The notes: generated by a model from the letters alone, not told the origin. A stretch of DNA of 64,000 nt from Paludibaculum fermentans (GCF_015277775.1 NZ_CP063849.1:9224711-9288710), one strand, 5' to 3'. Shown: positions 33,801 to 43,068, numbered from the stretch's first letter. A program made the numbers and translations.

Positions 33801-34369
33801 GCATCCGGCTGGGTGAAGAAGACCTGGCTGGAGACCTGGAGGAAGTGAAAAAGCAGCAGGCGCTCCTAGACGCAGAGAAGGCGGAAGCTCTTCTGTATGA
33901 ACAAAGGCGCCCGGACCTGGTGGACGTGGTCAAACTGGAGCGCATCGCACTCGCCATCGTGGTTCCCGATCCGACGCCGGAAGCCCGCGAGGCCTACGAC
34001 AAAGACATTGAAGCCATTGCGATGCGGATTGCCAGGAATTTCGAGATCGACCACTATCAGGCTCGCGTGTTCGATGTCTCCTCCCCGCACCTCGCCCGCG
34101 GCTACGATCTCGAAAGCCATCGCGCGAACGGCGACAAGGTAGTGATCGAAGTGAAGGGCCGGGCTGGCCGGGGACAGGTTCAGCTCACCGACAACGAGTG
34201 GCCGACCGCCGCGAATGTCCGCGACAAGTACTGGCTGTACGTCGTGGTGGACTGCGCCACCGATCCCAAGCTCTTCCGGGTTCGTGACCCGATCCGGCTG
34301 GCGTTCAAGACGAAACAGTCCTTCAGTATCAATATCGGCGAGGTGATTCGGGAGGCGGAACCGGAATGA
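30896..34369 (+). CDS. XRE-HTH/SNF2-like helicase with DUF3883-like C-terminus
   Basis: Start at ATG 30896, directly after an in-frame TTG. The product is 1157 residues. Residues 1-55 form an XRE-type HTH (QLRMSQQAFAAALGVSFATV, NRWENGKAKPQ). A superfamily 2 helicase follows: motif I FLLADDAGAGKTIMTG (about 130-145), motif II AVFDEAHKLSW (about 235), motif III LLLTATPHMGK, motif V ATDAAGEGINLQ and motif VI QRMGRLHRFGQ (about 600). The C-terminus has a DUF3883-like ExK region (VVIEVKGRAGRGQVQL). It is the first gene of a six-gene defence-type operon and should translocate on DNA. Confidence 0.92.
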   Translation: MDSEQIKTVRTQLRMSQQAFAAALGVSFATVNRWENGKAKPQKDRIDRIKALLHGESAEVEAQLFLPAMPVRLDFEGDAEAVKLVVDAHRLQNGHLFNKAFGLELSRVVPLPHQRIAVYEQLLPQNPLRFLLADDAGAGKTIMTGLYIREMINRGRLKRAIICAPAGLTWNWRRELRHFFDLEFTILRGADFAKGDPLTEPGAGLFIISVDTAATDAVRERLTAATLPRFDLAVFDEAHKLSWGDPNRPDSKTRRYRLAEALSHRATHLLLLTATPHMGKRFPYYALWRLLDPQVLSTQDAFDALVPEKRTKYFIRRLKEEMVDYHGQPIYKPRLCQTITFRLSSAENRFYDAATDYLKWSYENNRTSNKNAAAMVVAVLQRRLASSTYAMLESLKRRRQRITENVPASGPVQVSLDRITSYFDTSTADEYEQDGDGYETEEAVESQALSLARPANAAQLRKELEYIDHVMALGDQVRELQQETKFLKLRELIESSEFRNQQLLIFTEHRDTLEYLRQRFEALGYTGQLSYIHGGLDVEEREKQRIFFMPAEVRREQGIKNPDAPSARFMLATDAAGEGINLQFAWIMVNFDIPWNPARLEQRMGRLHRFGQRHAEVRIFNMVAEGTREGDVLATLLSKLDEARKDLCSDKVFDVIGQQLEEVSLRDLMRDALFETAPYSAQKKFDSLFATQRLRVAVEEQRKTASTYGDVARRLGQLNSEIEIERFNRLLPAYIQNFIDKAGPRLGIQIEGDVTESARFAPSGPDGTWLRNLSPRFPNGLPEFLTVRRDSVIPGIDASRVCFLRPGDIIFDALCDQAIVKFQGDVQRGVVFCDPAADRPYFFGVYVCQLGESTMGDGRTAKTSGFDRRLIGIRWDEAGEFSSGAPNHLLALQPAPKSLLWKAGNLLLNPEESAARADSYARMLAETTYLQQLRAALRAQSEGLMDDLLRGFDYQGGALAEKRSDLARRIRLGEEDLAGDLEEVKKQQALLDAEKAEALLYEQRRPDLVDVVKLERIALAIVVPDPTPEAREAYDKDIEAIAMRIARNFEIDHYQARVFDVSSPHLARGYDLESHRANGDKVVIEVKGRAGRGQVQLTDNEWPTAANVRDKYWLYVVVDCATDPKLFRVRDPIRLAFKTKQSFSINIGEVIREAEPE

Positions 34370-34431
34370 GGCACCGCCAGGCTGTGGAAATGATTGAAGC
34401 AGCCATCCTGCGCTTCGGCGAGGAGGTTTAA
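34366..34431 (+). CDS. Possible 21-residue coupling peptide
   Basis: An ATG overlaps the helicase stop (ATGA) and opens MRHRQAVEMIEAAILRFGEE, ending 6 bases before the next ATG. Its last codons contain GAGGAGG, the ribosome-binding site of the coiled-coil gene. It is probably a translational bridge, if it is used at all. Confidence 0.3.
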   Translation: MRHRQAVEMIEAAILRFGEEV

Positions 34432-34437
34432 CGTTCG

Positions 34438-36063
34438 ATGCCGAATCTGTACTCCATCCAGTTCGAAGTCATTCCCGCCAGTGGGCAAAACGTAGGGGCG
34501 TTGCTATCAGAGCTCCTGAACCGCGTCTCCAACTGGGTGGAAGAGAAGTACAAACGGTCGTGGAACACCCTGTGTGCGTTTCCGCCGGCAAACAAGAGCG
34601 CGGAACCGCTGCCGGGCCATTCCATTCACCACTACTGCCATGCCGTTGGCGAAGGCGCATTGGTTCGTGTTCGCTGGATTCACCCGGACGACAAGGACGC
34701 GTCCATGCGGTGGACCACGGATATTGCCATCGCCTGGCTCGATGATCGGATACAGTTTGCCTTGCAGCTTGGCGCGGCCTCCACGGCGTTCGTTGTCCGA
34801 CCCGCCTGGCTGAGCATCGGGAGACCCCGAATCGTTACGGACATCCTTACGGATTATTCTTGCTGGGCCGGCCCCCGCCCGATCCTTTCCCATAAGCAAC
34901 TGGTGGAGGCGTCAGACGTACCGACCTTCGTTGACGAAATCCTGCTGGACGACAAACGCACTCTGCCGGTCGTGGTCGTGTCCCATGACAGGTTCAAAGA
35001 CGAGCCCAACGTGGACGCAGACCGTCTGCACCGCAGTCTACTGGGTTTTGCACACGTGGCGGTTTTCGATAAATGGGCTGCTTTCCGGCTTACGGACAGT
35101 CTGGGCAAGTCGCTTTCGTGTTTCAACGGGTGCATCCGCATCTATTGGCCTGGCCTAACCCGAACCTCCGATCCGATGCAACACGAACTTTACTTCCCGA
35201 TTCAGATCGAGAAGTTCGAATTCTCAGGGAAGCCCCTCGATCGGCGGCTATTCAACTTCCTGTCGAAGGTTTCGGCCTTCCGCTTCGCAGACGGAGAAGT
35301 GATCCGGGAAACTCAGGCGAGAATCGATGCCGAGCGGGTGGCTGAATCCGAGCGCGTCCGGAGGCAAATTCAACAAGGAGCCAGCGACGCCAGCACCCTG
35401 CAGGACTTGCTGCCTCTCCATGAGATGGCGATGGAAGAAAACGCCTCGCTGCTGGAACGGCTGAAGCAGTTGGAGAAGGAGAAATCCGACCTGACGTTCG
35501 AGTTGAGCACAGTCAAGTCGAACTGGAACTTGTTCCAGCAGCATCAGGCGCTCAGTGGTGAGGACGAGGCGGCGGCGCCCCAGGAGCCGGAAGAAGTGGA
35601 ACCCGAGTCTCCGCTCGCTGCGTTGGAGCAGGCCGAGCGTGAGTTCGGCCAGGATCTCCTGGTGTTGGACACCGCCAAGAACGCGGCCGGATCTTCGGAG
35701 TTCGCCCGGCCCGAGGAGGTTTACCAGGCGCTCATGGCCATCAGGGACGTCGGGAACCTGTATTTCGACTCAGTCCGAACCGGCACGTCCATGGGTGGAT
35801 GGGCCGAGCAACTTGGCAAGCGGGGATTCACCCAGTATTCGCAGACAGAGAGCGACACGGTGAAGAACGATTACCGCAAGTATGGGCGGTATCGGGAATT
35901 CACGTTGAACGGTGGCAAGAGAAAGGTCTACCAGCATCTCGACCTTGGTGGTGGAGACCGAAAGAACTGCCTTCAGATCTATTTCGAAGCCGATCGGAAG
36001 CTGAACAGGATCATCATCGCGCACTGCGGGGACCATCTCCCCTTCCCGCGACAGAGAACGTGA
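34438..36063 (+). CDS. Unknown coiled-coil protein of the defence operon
   Basis: The product is 541 residues (starts MPNLYSIQFEVIPASGQNVG). An N-terminal globular part of about 270 residues is followed by a coiled coil (about 284-364, including LLERLKQLEKEKSDLTFELS), an acidic linker (EDEAAAPQEPEEVEPESP), and a C-terminal domain (about 420-541) with KYGRYREFTLNGGKRKVYQH, then LQIYFEAD and IIAHCGDHLPFPRQR. The C-terminal part has a small toxin-like alpha/beta look. GAGGAGG precedes the ATG. No family recognised; its constant place between helicase and methyltransferase here suggests a scaffold or effector. Confidence 0.8.
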   Translation: MPNLYSIQFEVIPASGQNVGALLSELLNRVSNWVEEKYKRSWNTLCAFPPANKSAEPLPGHSIHHYCHAVGEGALVRVRWIHPDDKDASMRWTTDIAIAWLDDRIQFALQLGAASTAFVVRPAWLSIGRPRIVTDILTDYSCWAGPRPILSHKQLVEASDVPTFVDEILLDDKRTLPVVVVSHDRFKDEPNVDADRLHRSLLGFAHVAVFDKWAAFRLTDSLGKSLSCFNGCIRIYWPGLTRTSDPMQHELYFPIQIEKFEFSGKPLDRRLFNFLSKVSAFRFADGEVIRETQARIDAERVAESERVRRQIQQGASDASTLQDLLPLHEMAMEENASLLERLKQLEKEKSDLTFELSTVKSNWNLFQQHQALSGEDEAAAPQEPEEVEPESPLAALEQAEREFGQDLLVLDTAKNAAGSSEFARPEEVYQALMAIRDVGNLYFDSVRTGTSMGGWAEQLGKRGFTQYSQTESDTVKNDYRKYGRYREFTLNGGKRKVYQHLDLGGGDRKNCLQIYFEADRKLNRIIIAHCGDHLPFPRQRT

Positions 36064-36113
36064 TCGGCGGCAAACAAGAGATTCGGAGATTTGGGACCAG
36101 AAGGAGTGAAACG

Positions 36114-39100
36114 ATGAACGACAAGCCGCGGCTAATTGAAGTAGCTTTTCCGTTGAAGCAGGCATCGATCGCTAGCGTTCACGAGAAGAACGTGAGGCAT
36201 GGCCATATCTCGACGCTGCACATTTGGCCTGCCCGGCGACCGCTTGCGGCTTGCCGGGCAGCGCTGCTGGCCACTCTTCTACCAGATCCGGGGGACTCAG
36301 AGAAGAGGCGAGAACTGATGGCTAAAATCGGTGGCGCCGTCGTTACAAAATCCGTTGAGGAGGTTGATGACGAAGGTAATACCGTCGTTGAGGACAAGCA
36401 GGTCGTAGAGGGCGGAGTCCTCGCGTGGGGCCAAGAGGACGAAGGGTCGATGGAAGAGCTTCGCAAGGAGATCGCCAGCTTTTATGGGGACGAGATGCCG
36501 AGCGTGCTTGACCCATTCGCTGGCGGTGGGGCCATTCCATTGGAGGCCATGCGCCTCGGTTGTGCAGCAACGGCTTCTGACCTGAATCCTGTCGCATGGT
36601 TCATCTTGAAATGCACTCTAGACTATCCACAGCAGTTTGCAGGCAAGACATGGCCGCTTCCGAGTTTCGTGCGTGACTGGCCAGATTTCCTTGAGGACTT
36701 TCTCGCGGGAAAAGTGAAGAGACGCAGAGGTGATAAGAAGTCCCACTTCTCAGATCCAAAGCAACTGGCTCTTATGGAACTGCCCGACGCTGACCTGGCT
36801 TGGCACGTGCGTGCCTGGGGAAGGTGGGTACTTGAGCGCTCCCGTGCGAACCTTGCATCCCGCTATCCCATCATCAGCGGAGAGCACACCGTAGCGTATT
36901 TGTGGGCACGAACAGCAAGAGACAAGGTTTCAACTGGTCGCATTCCACTCCTAAAATCGTTCTGGCTATGCAGGAAGAAAGGCCGGCGCGTGGCACTTTT
37001 GCCGGTCCCGAGCGCAGATCGGTTGCGTGTCGACTTCGTGCTCTTGCGGGACTCAGATCTTGATCAGCCCGAACGGATCATCGCAGATAACCCGCACCTG
37101 TCTGCATGGGAAGTCACGGTTGACACGTTTTCGGACTTTCTTAAGTTGGGCACGATGAACCGCGCCGGTGTCTGGAGTCCGCTGAGCGGACGGCCTGGAA
37201 TGATCGCCCTGACCACCGAAGATCTTCGTCGCCAAGGCCAACAAGGCCTCCTTGACACGCAGATGATCTCGGTTGTCGTCGAGGTTGTAAAACCCGGAGC
37301 CAAGAAAGCCGTCAAGTTTTATCGACTGCCGTCCGACAGCGAGATTGTCGCTGCCTCGCCTGAGATCGAAGACCTCGCTGCCATTTTTAGAGACTTGCCG
37401 TTCGGCATGCCTGACGAGGCGACGCCCGCCGGCGGCGGCAGTGGGGCATCGCGGGCATTCTCGCTCCATAACTACGGACTTAAGAAGTGGCGAGATATCT
37501 TTACTTCGCGTCAACTCTTGGCCCTTGGTGTTTTCGCCGTACAGACACGCGAGGCAATTCAGGTCATCCGACACAACGAGGAACCGGCATCGGAAGCGCT
37601 AGCTGCCTACTTAACCATCTTATTCGGACGCCTCGCGAACTACATGAGCACTTTGTGTATCTGGGACCCAACTGCCGGAGAGGTGAAACAAACGTTTAGC
37701 AGGTATGCTCTTCCGGTCAATTGGGATTTCGCCGAAGCAAACCCTCTGTCGCAGTCAGATCGCTATTACGCCGGAGGTATGGAGGTTGCGGCGAAGGCCA
37801 TCGCATCCCTTTTGGTTGCCACCAAAGGCAACCATCGTTCGCCGGATATTCGTCGCTCTAGTAGCGTGACAACCAAGTTCGCGGAGCAGCAGATCATCTT
37901 CACCGATCCTCCCTACTATGACGCCATACCGTATTCGGACCTGATGGATTTTTTCTTCATTTGGCAAAAGCGCATCGTCGGCGATCTCAATGAGACATAT
38001 CGGCAAGTATTCAGTGCGCAGTTGGGGCCGAAATGGGACAACGCCGCGAACGATGGTGAACTGATTCAGGATGAATCGCGTCATTCGGGCGACAAGGTGA
38101 AGGCGAAACAGGCCTATGAAGATGGCATGGCGACATCGTTTCAAAGGTGCTACGAGGGATTGAGTGATGGTGGTCGTTTCGTGGTCGTGTTCGCTAACAA
38201 GGACGTCGATGCGTGGGAAACGCTTGTTAGTGCAATGATCCGTGCCGGCTTCCTCGTGGTTGCTAGCTGGCCGATTCAGACAGAGATGACCGGAGGATTC
38301 AGAAACTTCAACAGAGCGTCGCTCTCGTCGTCGATCTGGATCGTGTGTCGGAAGCGACCGAAGAGCGCCGCCGCGGGATGGCAGGAGAGGGTGTTGGAGG
38401 AGATGAAGAAGACGCTCTTCGATCCTCGCGACACCTTGGGCGGCCGCAACATCCTTCAGTACTACTTCGACTTAGGGATCAGTGGACCCGACTTCATTTG
38501 GGCCGCGCTAGGCCCGGCGCTCGAGGCATACAGCGCTCATCCTTTTGTCAAGAAGACTGAAGGAGGCATCCTCACAGTGAGCGAGTTTCTCCGCGAAGTG
38601 CGCAAACTGGTACTTCAATTCTGCCTGGGGGAACTGCCTGGCTTCCGTGATTTCCAACTGGAAACCCAAGGGCGCGGTGAGAGCCTTGAAATGGATCCTG
38701 TCACCCAGTATTACTTGCTTCACCGCGCTTACTTCGGACTTGAGCCGACTCCGGCTGGCGCTTGCATCCTTTACGCGAATGCTTGCGGGAAGAAGGAGAC
38801 CGAACTTAAAGTCGTGTGGAACATCCTGGAACAGGGAGGGAAGCTGAAGAAAGGGCGGCCGCGAAAAGAGGACGAAGAGTCCGATGATCAGCCAAGCGAG
38901 ACTACCGAGGGCAAAGGAAACGAGTACCGATTGATGGGGTGGCAGGAGCGATCCTCGAAAGAAGGACTCGGAGAGAGCAAGGCCGGGCAACCAGCTCCGC
39001 TGATAGACAAGCTTCACCGTTTGATGTTTCTCTTTCAACAGAACCGAACTTCAGAGGTCCAGGAGACATTCGATGCCTGGGGGTTGTCCAACGACCGGGC

Positions 39101-39290
39101 ATTCAAGCCGCTGTTGCAGGCCGTTCGTGAGTTGGCAGTACGCGACAAGCAGGAGTCCGAGAGGCGGCTTGTCGAGGCGCTCGCGACACAACTTCGGATG
39201 AGCCGAAAGATGATCGTCGTTGCAAACGAAATGAAGGAAGTGTCGCTTTTTGATGCGGTGGCAGACGCCGACCAAGTGCAGATCAACTAG
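36114..39290 (+). CDS. DUF1156-domain adenine-specific DNA methyltransferase
   Basis: Start at ATG 36114 after AAGGAG; 1058 residues. The DUF1156 N-terminus shows RLIEVAFPLKQASIASVHEK and ISTLHIWPARRPLAACRAAL. The SAM site is VLDPFAGGGAIPLEAMRLGC (about residue 132) with ASDLNPVAW, and the catalytic motif FTDPPYYDAIPYSDLMDFFF (about 597). DPPY predicts N6-adenine methylation. NCBI family names label related proteins as anti-phage associated. The gene is visibly less GC-rich than the ATPase gene after it, a sign of separate origin. Confidence 0.93.
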   Translation: MNDKPRLIEVAFPLKQASIASVHEKNVRHGHISTLHIWPARRPLAACRAALLATLLPDPGDSEKRRELMAKIGGAVVTKSVEEVDDEGNTVVEDKQVVEGGVLAWGQEDEGSMEELRKEIASFYGDEMPSVLDPFAGGGAIPLEAMRLGCAATASDLNPVAWFILKCTLDYPQQFAGKTWPLPSFVRDWPDFLEDFLAGKVKRRRGDKKSHFSDPKQLALMELPDADLAWHVRAWGRWVLERSRANLASRYPIISGEHTVAYLWARTARDKVSTGRIPLLKSFWLCRKKGRRVALLPVPSADRLRVDFVLLRDSDLDQPERIIADNPHLSAWEVTVDTFSDFLKLGTMNRAGVWSPLSGRPGMIALTTEDLRRQGQQGLLDTQMISVVVEVVKPGAKKAVKFYRLPSDSEIVAASPEIEDLAAIFRDLPFGMPDEATPAGGGSGASRAFSLHNYGLKKWRDIFTSRQLLALGVFAVQTREAIQVIRHNEEPASEALAAYLTILFGRLANYMSTLCIWDPTAGEVKQTFSRYALPVNWDFAEANPLSQSDRYYAGGMEVAAKAIASLLVATKGNHRSPDIRRSSSVTTKFAEQQIIFTDPPYYDAIPYSDLMDFFFIWQKRIVGDLNETYRQVFSAQLGPKWDNAANDGELIQDESRHSGDKVKAKQAYEDGMATSFQRCYEGLSDGGRFVVVFANKDVDAWETLVSAMIRAGFLVVASWPIQTEMTGGFRNFNRASLSSSIWIVCRKRPKSAAAGWQERVLEEMKKTLFDPRDTLGGRNILQYYFDLGISGPDFIWAALGPALEAYSAHPFVKKTEGGILTVSEFLREVRKLVLQFCLGELPGFRDFQLETQGRGESLEMDPVTQYYLLHRAYFGLEPTPAGACILYANACGKKETELKVVWNILEQGGKLKKGRPRKEDEESDDQPSETTEGKGNEYRLMGWQERSSKEGLGESKAGQPAPLIDKLHRLMFLFQQNRTSEVQETFDAWGLSNDRAFKPLLQAVRELAVRDKQESERRLVEALATQLRMSRKMIVVANEMKEVSLFDAVADADQVQIN

Positions 39291-39314
39291 AGACAGCAAA
39301 GAGGAATCGTCGAT

Positions 39315-42300
39315 ATGAGCAAACAATCAGTGATCCAGCCGTGGAAGGCCACTTGCGATCTGCGCCCGGAGATCCGCGATCGAAAGCTGACCGCCAGCGA
39401 CTTCGCCGTCGATCTCTACAAGGTGATCAACGGCTGGCCGGGCGACATGCCGTTCTACTGCGATCCCGCGCAGTTCTTCAGCACGACTTATGCGACCCAG
39501 AATCTCCGGCAGTTCTGCAAGGTGGTTCTTCGGCGGCTCGCGAAGGTTCCCGGTGGTGAGGCCGTGATCAACGTCGCCCAGACCTTCGGTGGCGGTAAAT
39601 CGCATACGCTCACCACGCTCTACTACCTGACCACCCTCGGCGCCAAGTTGCCGAAGGGCGAGACGTCAGTAGGGACAATTCTGAATGACGCCCAGCTTGC
39701 TGATCCGCCGATCGCCAGAGTTGCCGCCGTGTCGTTCGACAAGGTGGACTGGGTAAAGGGCTGCGAAGTTGCGTCTCCGACGGGGGAGAAGCGCAGTTTC
39801 CGCATGCCCTGGAACCTGATCGCCTGGCAGTTGCTCGGCCAGAAGGGCCTGGATATTCTGGCGCGTGACGAGGCGAAGGCGGACTATGACACACCGCCGT
39901 CGGACACGCTCTGGGCGCAAATCCTCAGTGAGGTTGAGGCTTCGGGCTGCGGCGCGCTGATCCTGATTGACGAGTTCCTGATGTGGGCGCACGACGCCGC
40001 GTCGCCCGACTCATCGGGCCAAAAGCAGGACCGTGGCCCCGTTTGGTATGACCGCTTCAAGAATTTCTTCCAGCGTCTCTCTCAGGCCACCGAGTCCTCG
40101 TCGCGTTCCTGCCTGGTCGTCTCCCTGCTGGCCACCGACCCGCAGAAGAACGACGAAGTCGGGAAAGCGGTTCTGAATGCCTGCAACAACGGCCTGAACC
40201 GTCAGGCGTCGCTCCAGTCGCCCGTTGAGAAGGACGACCTCGCGGAGTTGCTTCGGCGCCGGCTGTTCGTCAGTTTCCCCGAGAACCCCGCGGATCGTGA
40301 GAAACACATTGTTGCTTTCTGGCCGCGCATGAAGGCCGTCGATGGTGTCCGCGCCAAGCAGCCGGATTCGGTAGACCGCCTGAAGACGGCGTACCCGTTC
40401 CATCCGGACCTCCTTGATCGCTTCTTCGGCAAATGGACCGACCTGGACCAGTTCCAGCGCACGCGCGGCGTCTTGCAGACCTTCGCCATGGCTCTGCGCG
40501 ACGCGGAGAAATGGGACGAATCACCCATCATCGGGCCGCAGGTCTTCTTGAACGCGCCGGGCAAGGATGGCCTGAGCGAAGCGCTGCTCAAGTTGGCAGA
40601 GGCCGCGAAAGACTCCGACCGCGTGAAGAATCCCCAGTGGCCGACCAACCTGAAGACGGAGTTGCCACGAGCGATGGACGCGCAGAAAGCGGATGCCGCC
40701 ACTCTCACCGGGCGCGAGATCGAGGCGGCGTGCGTGGCCGCGTTCGTTTTCTCCCAACCCATCGGAGAACAGGCGGAACTATCGGATCTTCGCTGGCTAC
40801 TGGCTGGCACTTGTGAGATGCCGGCCGTTTTGAACAACGGACTGATCGCCTGGGCCAAGGCGTCCTGGTACCTGGAAGAGTGCGATTCGACGGAGGCTGG
40901 CACCGGCGTTCCGAAATATTGGAGGCTCGGGCCGAAGCCGAATCTCAACCAGCTTCACGATTCTTACAAGAAACAGGTGCTGAAACACGCGAAGAGCAAG
41001 TTCAATGAACTTGCAGAGAAGAAGTGCGATCCCCTGTATGAAGGCGCGGTCGAAGAAGGCATCAAGCCGCACAAGCTCCCGGATGCGCCTGCTGACGTCG
41101 ATGACGATGGACAGTTCCGGTTGGTGGTGCTGGGCGCTGACTACGCTGGCGTGGTCGGCGACCCGCCCCTCGCAAAGGCGCAGGAGTTCCTGCGCACGCA
41201 CTCTTCGCCGAGCGATATCCGGACGTATCAGAACATTGTCCTCGTTGCGACACCCAGCGTGACAGGACTGCATCAGGCGGAACAACAGATCGCGGAGTGG
41301 CTGGCCTGGGAGGAGATCGAAACTTCGAGCCAATTCAAAGATCTGGACAACTTCCAGCAGAAGACCGTGCGCGACAAGAAGCGCGAAGCTTTGAAGGCGG
41401 CGCAGACCTCGGTCAAGAACGCCTACGAGTTGGTTCTCTACTTGGAGAAGGACGGTTCGATCCAGGCCAAAAAGATCACACTTGGCGCGGAATCGCTCTT
41501 TGCTACGCTCCTGAAGGAAACGGCACTTCGGCTATTCCGCCAGAAGATCGACGCGGAAGCGATCATGCCGAACGGCCTATACCCGGTTTGGCCGGCGACA
41601 GATTCGCACATTCGCGTGGCGGACCTGTACCAGCAGTTTGGTCGCGATCCGCGGCTGCCGAAGCTCCTGAGCGGGCGGACTGTTCTCAACACGATCGAAG
41701 ACGCGGTGCGGCGCGGGGTGCTGGCTGTTCGCTGTGTTCGCACCGACCAGTCCGAGGCGTGGTTCTGGCGTTCCGGGATCGACGTCACCGACTGGGGCAA
41801 GAGCGCCGAAGCCTGGCTGCCGGCGCAGGCAACGCTGAACGCACTGAGTTCGGCGGCAGTCCTGCCAGCCGCACTGTCTGGCCTGTGGCCGAAGACAGAC
41901 GACGGCGTCAAGCTCTCGGATCTGTTTTCGTGGTTCGATGGGACCCACGTCTTCGAGGAGGAGACGCAGCCCGGTTACCCGCCAGAGATGCGACCGATCC
42001 CCAAAGTGGACTACACCTTCGTGAAGAAAGCCGTTTCGAAAGCCATTCAGGATGGCGGGCTCTGGCTGGTCTACGGCAACGACAGCGTCTTCTCGGAGGC
42101 CCCCACGGCGATCCAGATGGATGCCGACGCGCTCCTGTTCCGGCCACCGGCGGCTCTGGCCGCGATGGACCTCCTTCCAACGGCGCTGTCCGACGCCTGG
42201 ACCACGGAGGCCGAGCCGAAGACCACCGTGTCCGCGTTGTACGCCGACCTGAAGGCCAAGCGCGGGCGGCCGTGGCCGACGAAGCTCTTCATGGATAGCG

Positions 42301-42647
42301 TCAATGCCGCTCTGGGTCAGGGTTTCATTCACCGCGTCAGCGGAACTGGTCCGATCAGTTCCCTGCAAAATGACGGCAGCACTGACCTGATGATTCGTAG
42401 CGCGGCACCGAAGCCCCAGGAGCCACCTCCAACCCAAACGCCAGCGGGGCGTCGAGCCTCGAGTCTTGCGGTCCTCAGCATCTCGGAAATCCAGGACCTC
42501 GCGGACCAAATCCACATGCTGTCAAAGCCCCTCGCCGGCATGGACCCGCAGATTGAAGTCCGGATCACGGTCAAGACGAAAGGGGATGGCGATCTGTCGC
42601 TGGCGAATAGCATCCTCGACAAGATCAAGGCTGGATGGAAGCTGTGA
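39315..42647 (+). CDS. DUF499-domain ATPase of the defence operon
   Basis: A 1110-residue protein (starts MSKQSVIQPWKATCDLRPEI). Walker A is in NVAQTFGGGKSHTLTTLYYL (about residue 90) and Walker B in GALILIDEFLMWAHDA (about 215). Further DUF499 features are TAYPFHPDLLDRFFGKWTDL and RTRGVLQTFAMALRDAEKW. The C-terminal part has repeated winged-helix-like modules and ends with a short beta tail. DUF499 ATPases regularly accompany DUF1156 methyltransferases and helicases in defence islands. AGAGGAAT precedes the ATG. Confidence 0.93.
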   Translation: MSKQSVIQPWKATCDLRPEIRDRKLTASDFAVDLYKVINGWPGDMPFYCDPAQFFSTTYATQNLRQFCKVVLRRLAKVPGGEAVINVAQTFGGGKSHTLTTLYYLTTLGAKLPKGETSVGTILNDAQLADPPIARVAAVSFDKVDWVKGCEVASPTGEKRSFRMPWNLIAWQLLGQKGLDILARDEAKADYDTPPSDTLWAQILSEVEASGCGALILIDEFLMWAHDAASPDSSGQKQDRGPVWYDRFKNFFQRLSQATESSSRSCLVVSLLATDPQKNDEVGKAVLNACNNGLNRQASLQSPVEKDDLAELLRRRLFVSFPENPADREKHIVAFWPRMKAVDGVRAKQPDSVDRLKTAYPFHPDLLDRFFGKWTDLDQFQRTRGVLQTFAMALRDAEKWDESPIIGPQVFLNAPGKDGLSEALLKLAEAAKDSDRVKNPQWPTNLKTELPRAMDAQKADAATLTGREIEAACVAAFVFSQPIGEQAELSDLRWLLAGTCEMPAVLNNGLIAWAKASWYLEECDSTEAGTGVPKYWRLGPKPNLNQLHDSYKKQVLKHAKSKFNELAEKKCDPLYEGAVEEGIKPHKLPDAPADVDDDGQFRLVVLGADYAGVVGDPPLAKAQEFLRTHSSPSDIRTYQNIVLVATPSVTGLHQAEQQIAEWLAWEEIETSSQFKDLDNFQQKTVRDKKREALKAAQTSVKNAYELVLYLEKDGSIQAKKITLGAESLFATLLKETALRLFRQKIDAEAIMPNGLYPVWPATDSHIRVADLYQQFGRDPRLPKLLSGRTVLNTIEDAVRRGVLAVRCVRTDQSEAWFWRSGIDVTDWGKSAEAWLPAQATLNALSSAAVLPAALSGLWPKTDDGVKLSDLFSWFDGTHVFEEETQPGYPPEMRPIPKVDYTFVKKAVSKAIQDGGLWLVYGNDSVFSEAPTAIQMDADALLFRPPAALAAMDLLPTALSDAWTTEAEPKTTVSALYADLKAKRGRPWPTKLFMDSVNAALGQGFIHRVSGTGPISSLQNDGSTDLMIRSAAPKPQEPPPTQTPAGRRASSLAVLSISEIQDLADQIHMLSKPLAGMDPQIEVRITVKTKGDGDLSLANSILDKIKAGWKL

Positions 42648-43045
42648 TCGACGAGTCTGCGTGCGGAGAACCCGATCAGGATCGGCAGCCGAACCGCAGG
42701 CTGACCGCAGACGAGCATGAGTCTGCCCGGCGCATCCTCGACACCACGCGCGCTGAGATCAAAAACGTTGCAGCGGGCGATCGGGAACTGCTCTTCGCGC
42801 TACGCCGCTATATCCTCAATCGCTTAATTCACGACGAGCGAGGTACCCCCATGCAGCGGCGGAAGCTCAAGCAGAAGAAAGTCGCTGAGCAGAACGGCCA
42901 GTGCGCCATCTGCCAGAATCCGTTGCCCAAACGTAATTCTGTCCTGGACCGGATCGTCGCCGTTGACGGATACACAGAGGCCAACACGCGTGTCCTCTGC
43001 CCCGAGTGCGACGGGTCCGTTCAGGCGGAAAGGAAATTCAGCTAG
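42635..43045 (+). CDS. HNH-fold zinc protein with degenerate catalytic residues
   Basis: A 136-residue protein whose ATG overlaps the DUF499 end by 13 bases. A helical N-terminal half is followed by an HNH-like zinc knuckle: CAICQNPLPKRNSVLDRIVA, then NTRVLCPECDGSVQAERKF. The four Cys are in place and the middle Asn is kept, but the usual DH is DR and the last His is Asp. It may bind zinc and DNA without cutting. A nuclease role is possible only if other residues replace the His. Confidence 0.75.
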   Translation: MEAVIDESACGEPDQDRQPNRRLTADEHESARRILDTTRAEIKNVAAGDRELLFALRRYILNRLIHDERGTPMQRRKLKQKKVAEQNGQCAICQNPLPKRNSVLDRIVAVDGYTEANTRVLCPECDGSVQAERKFS

Positions 43046-43068
43046 GCGAGTGGAGCTCGAAGCGCGCC

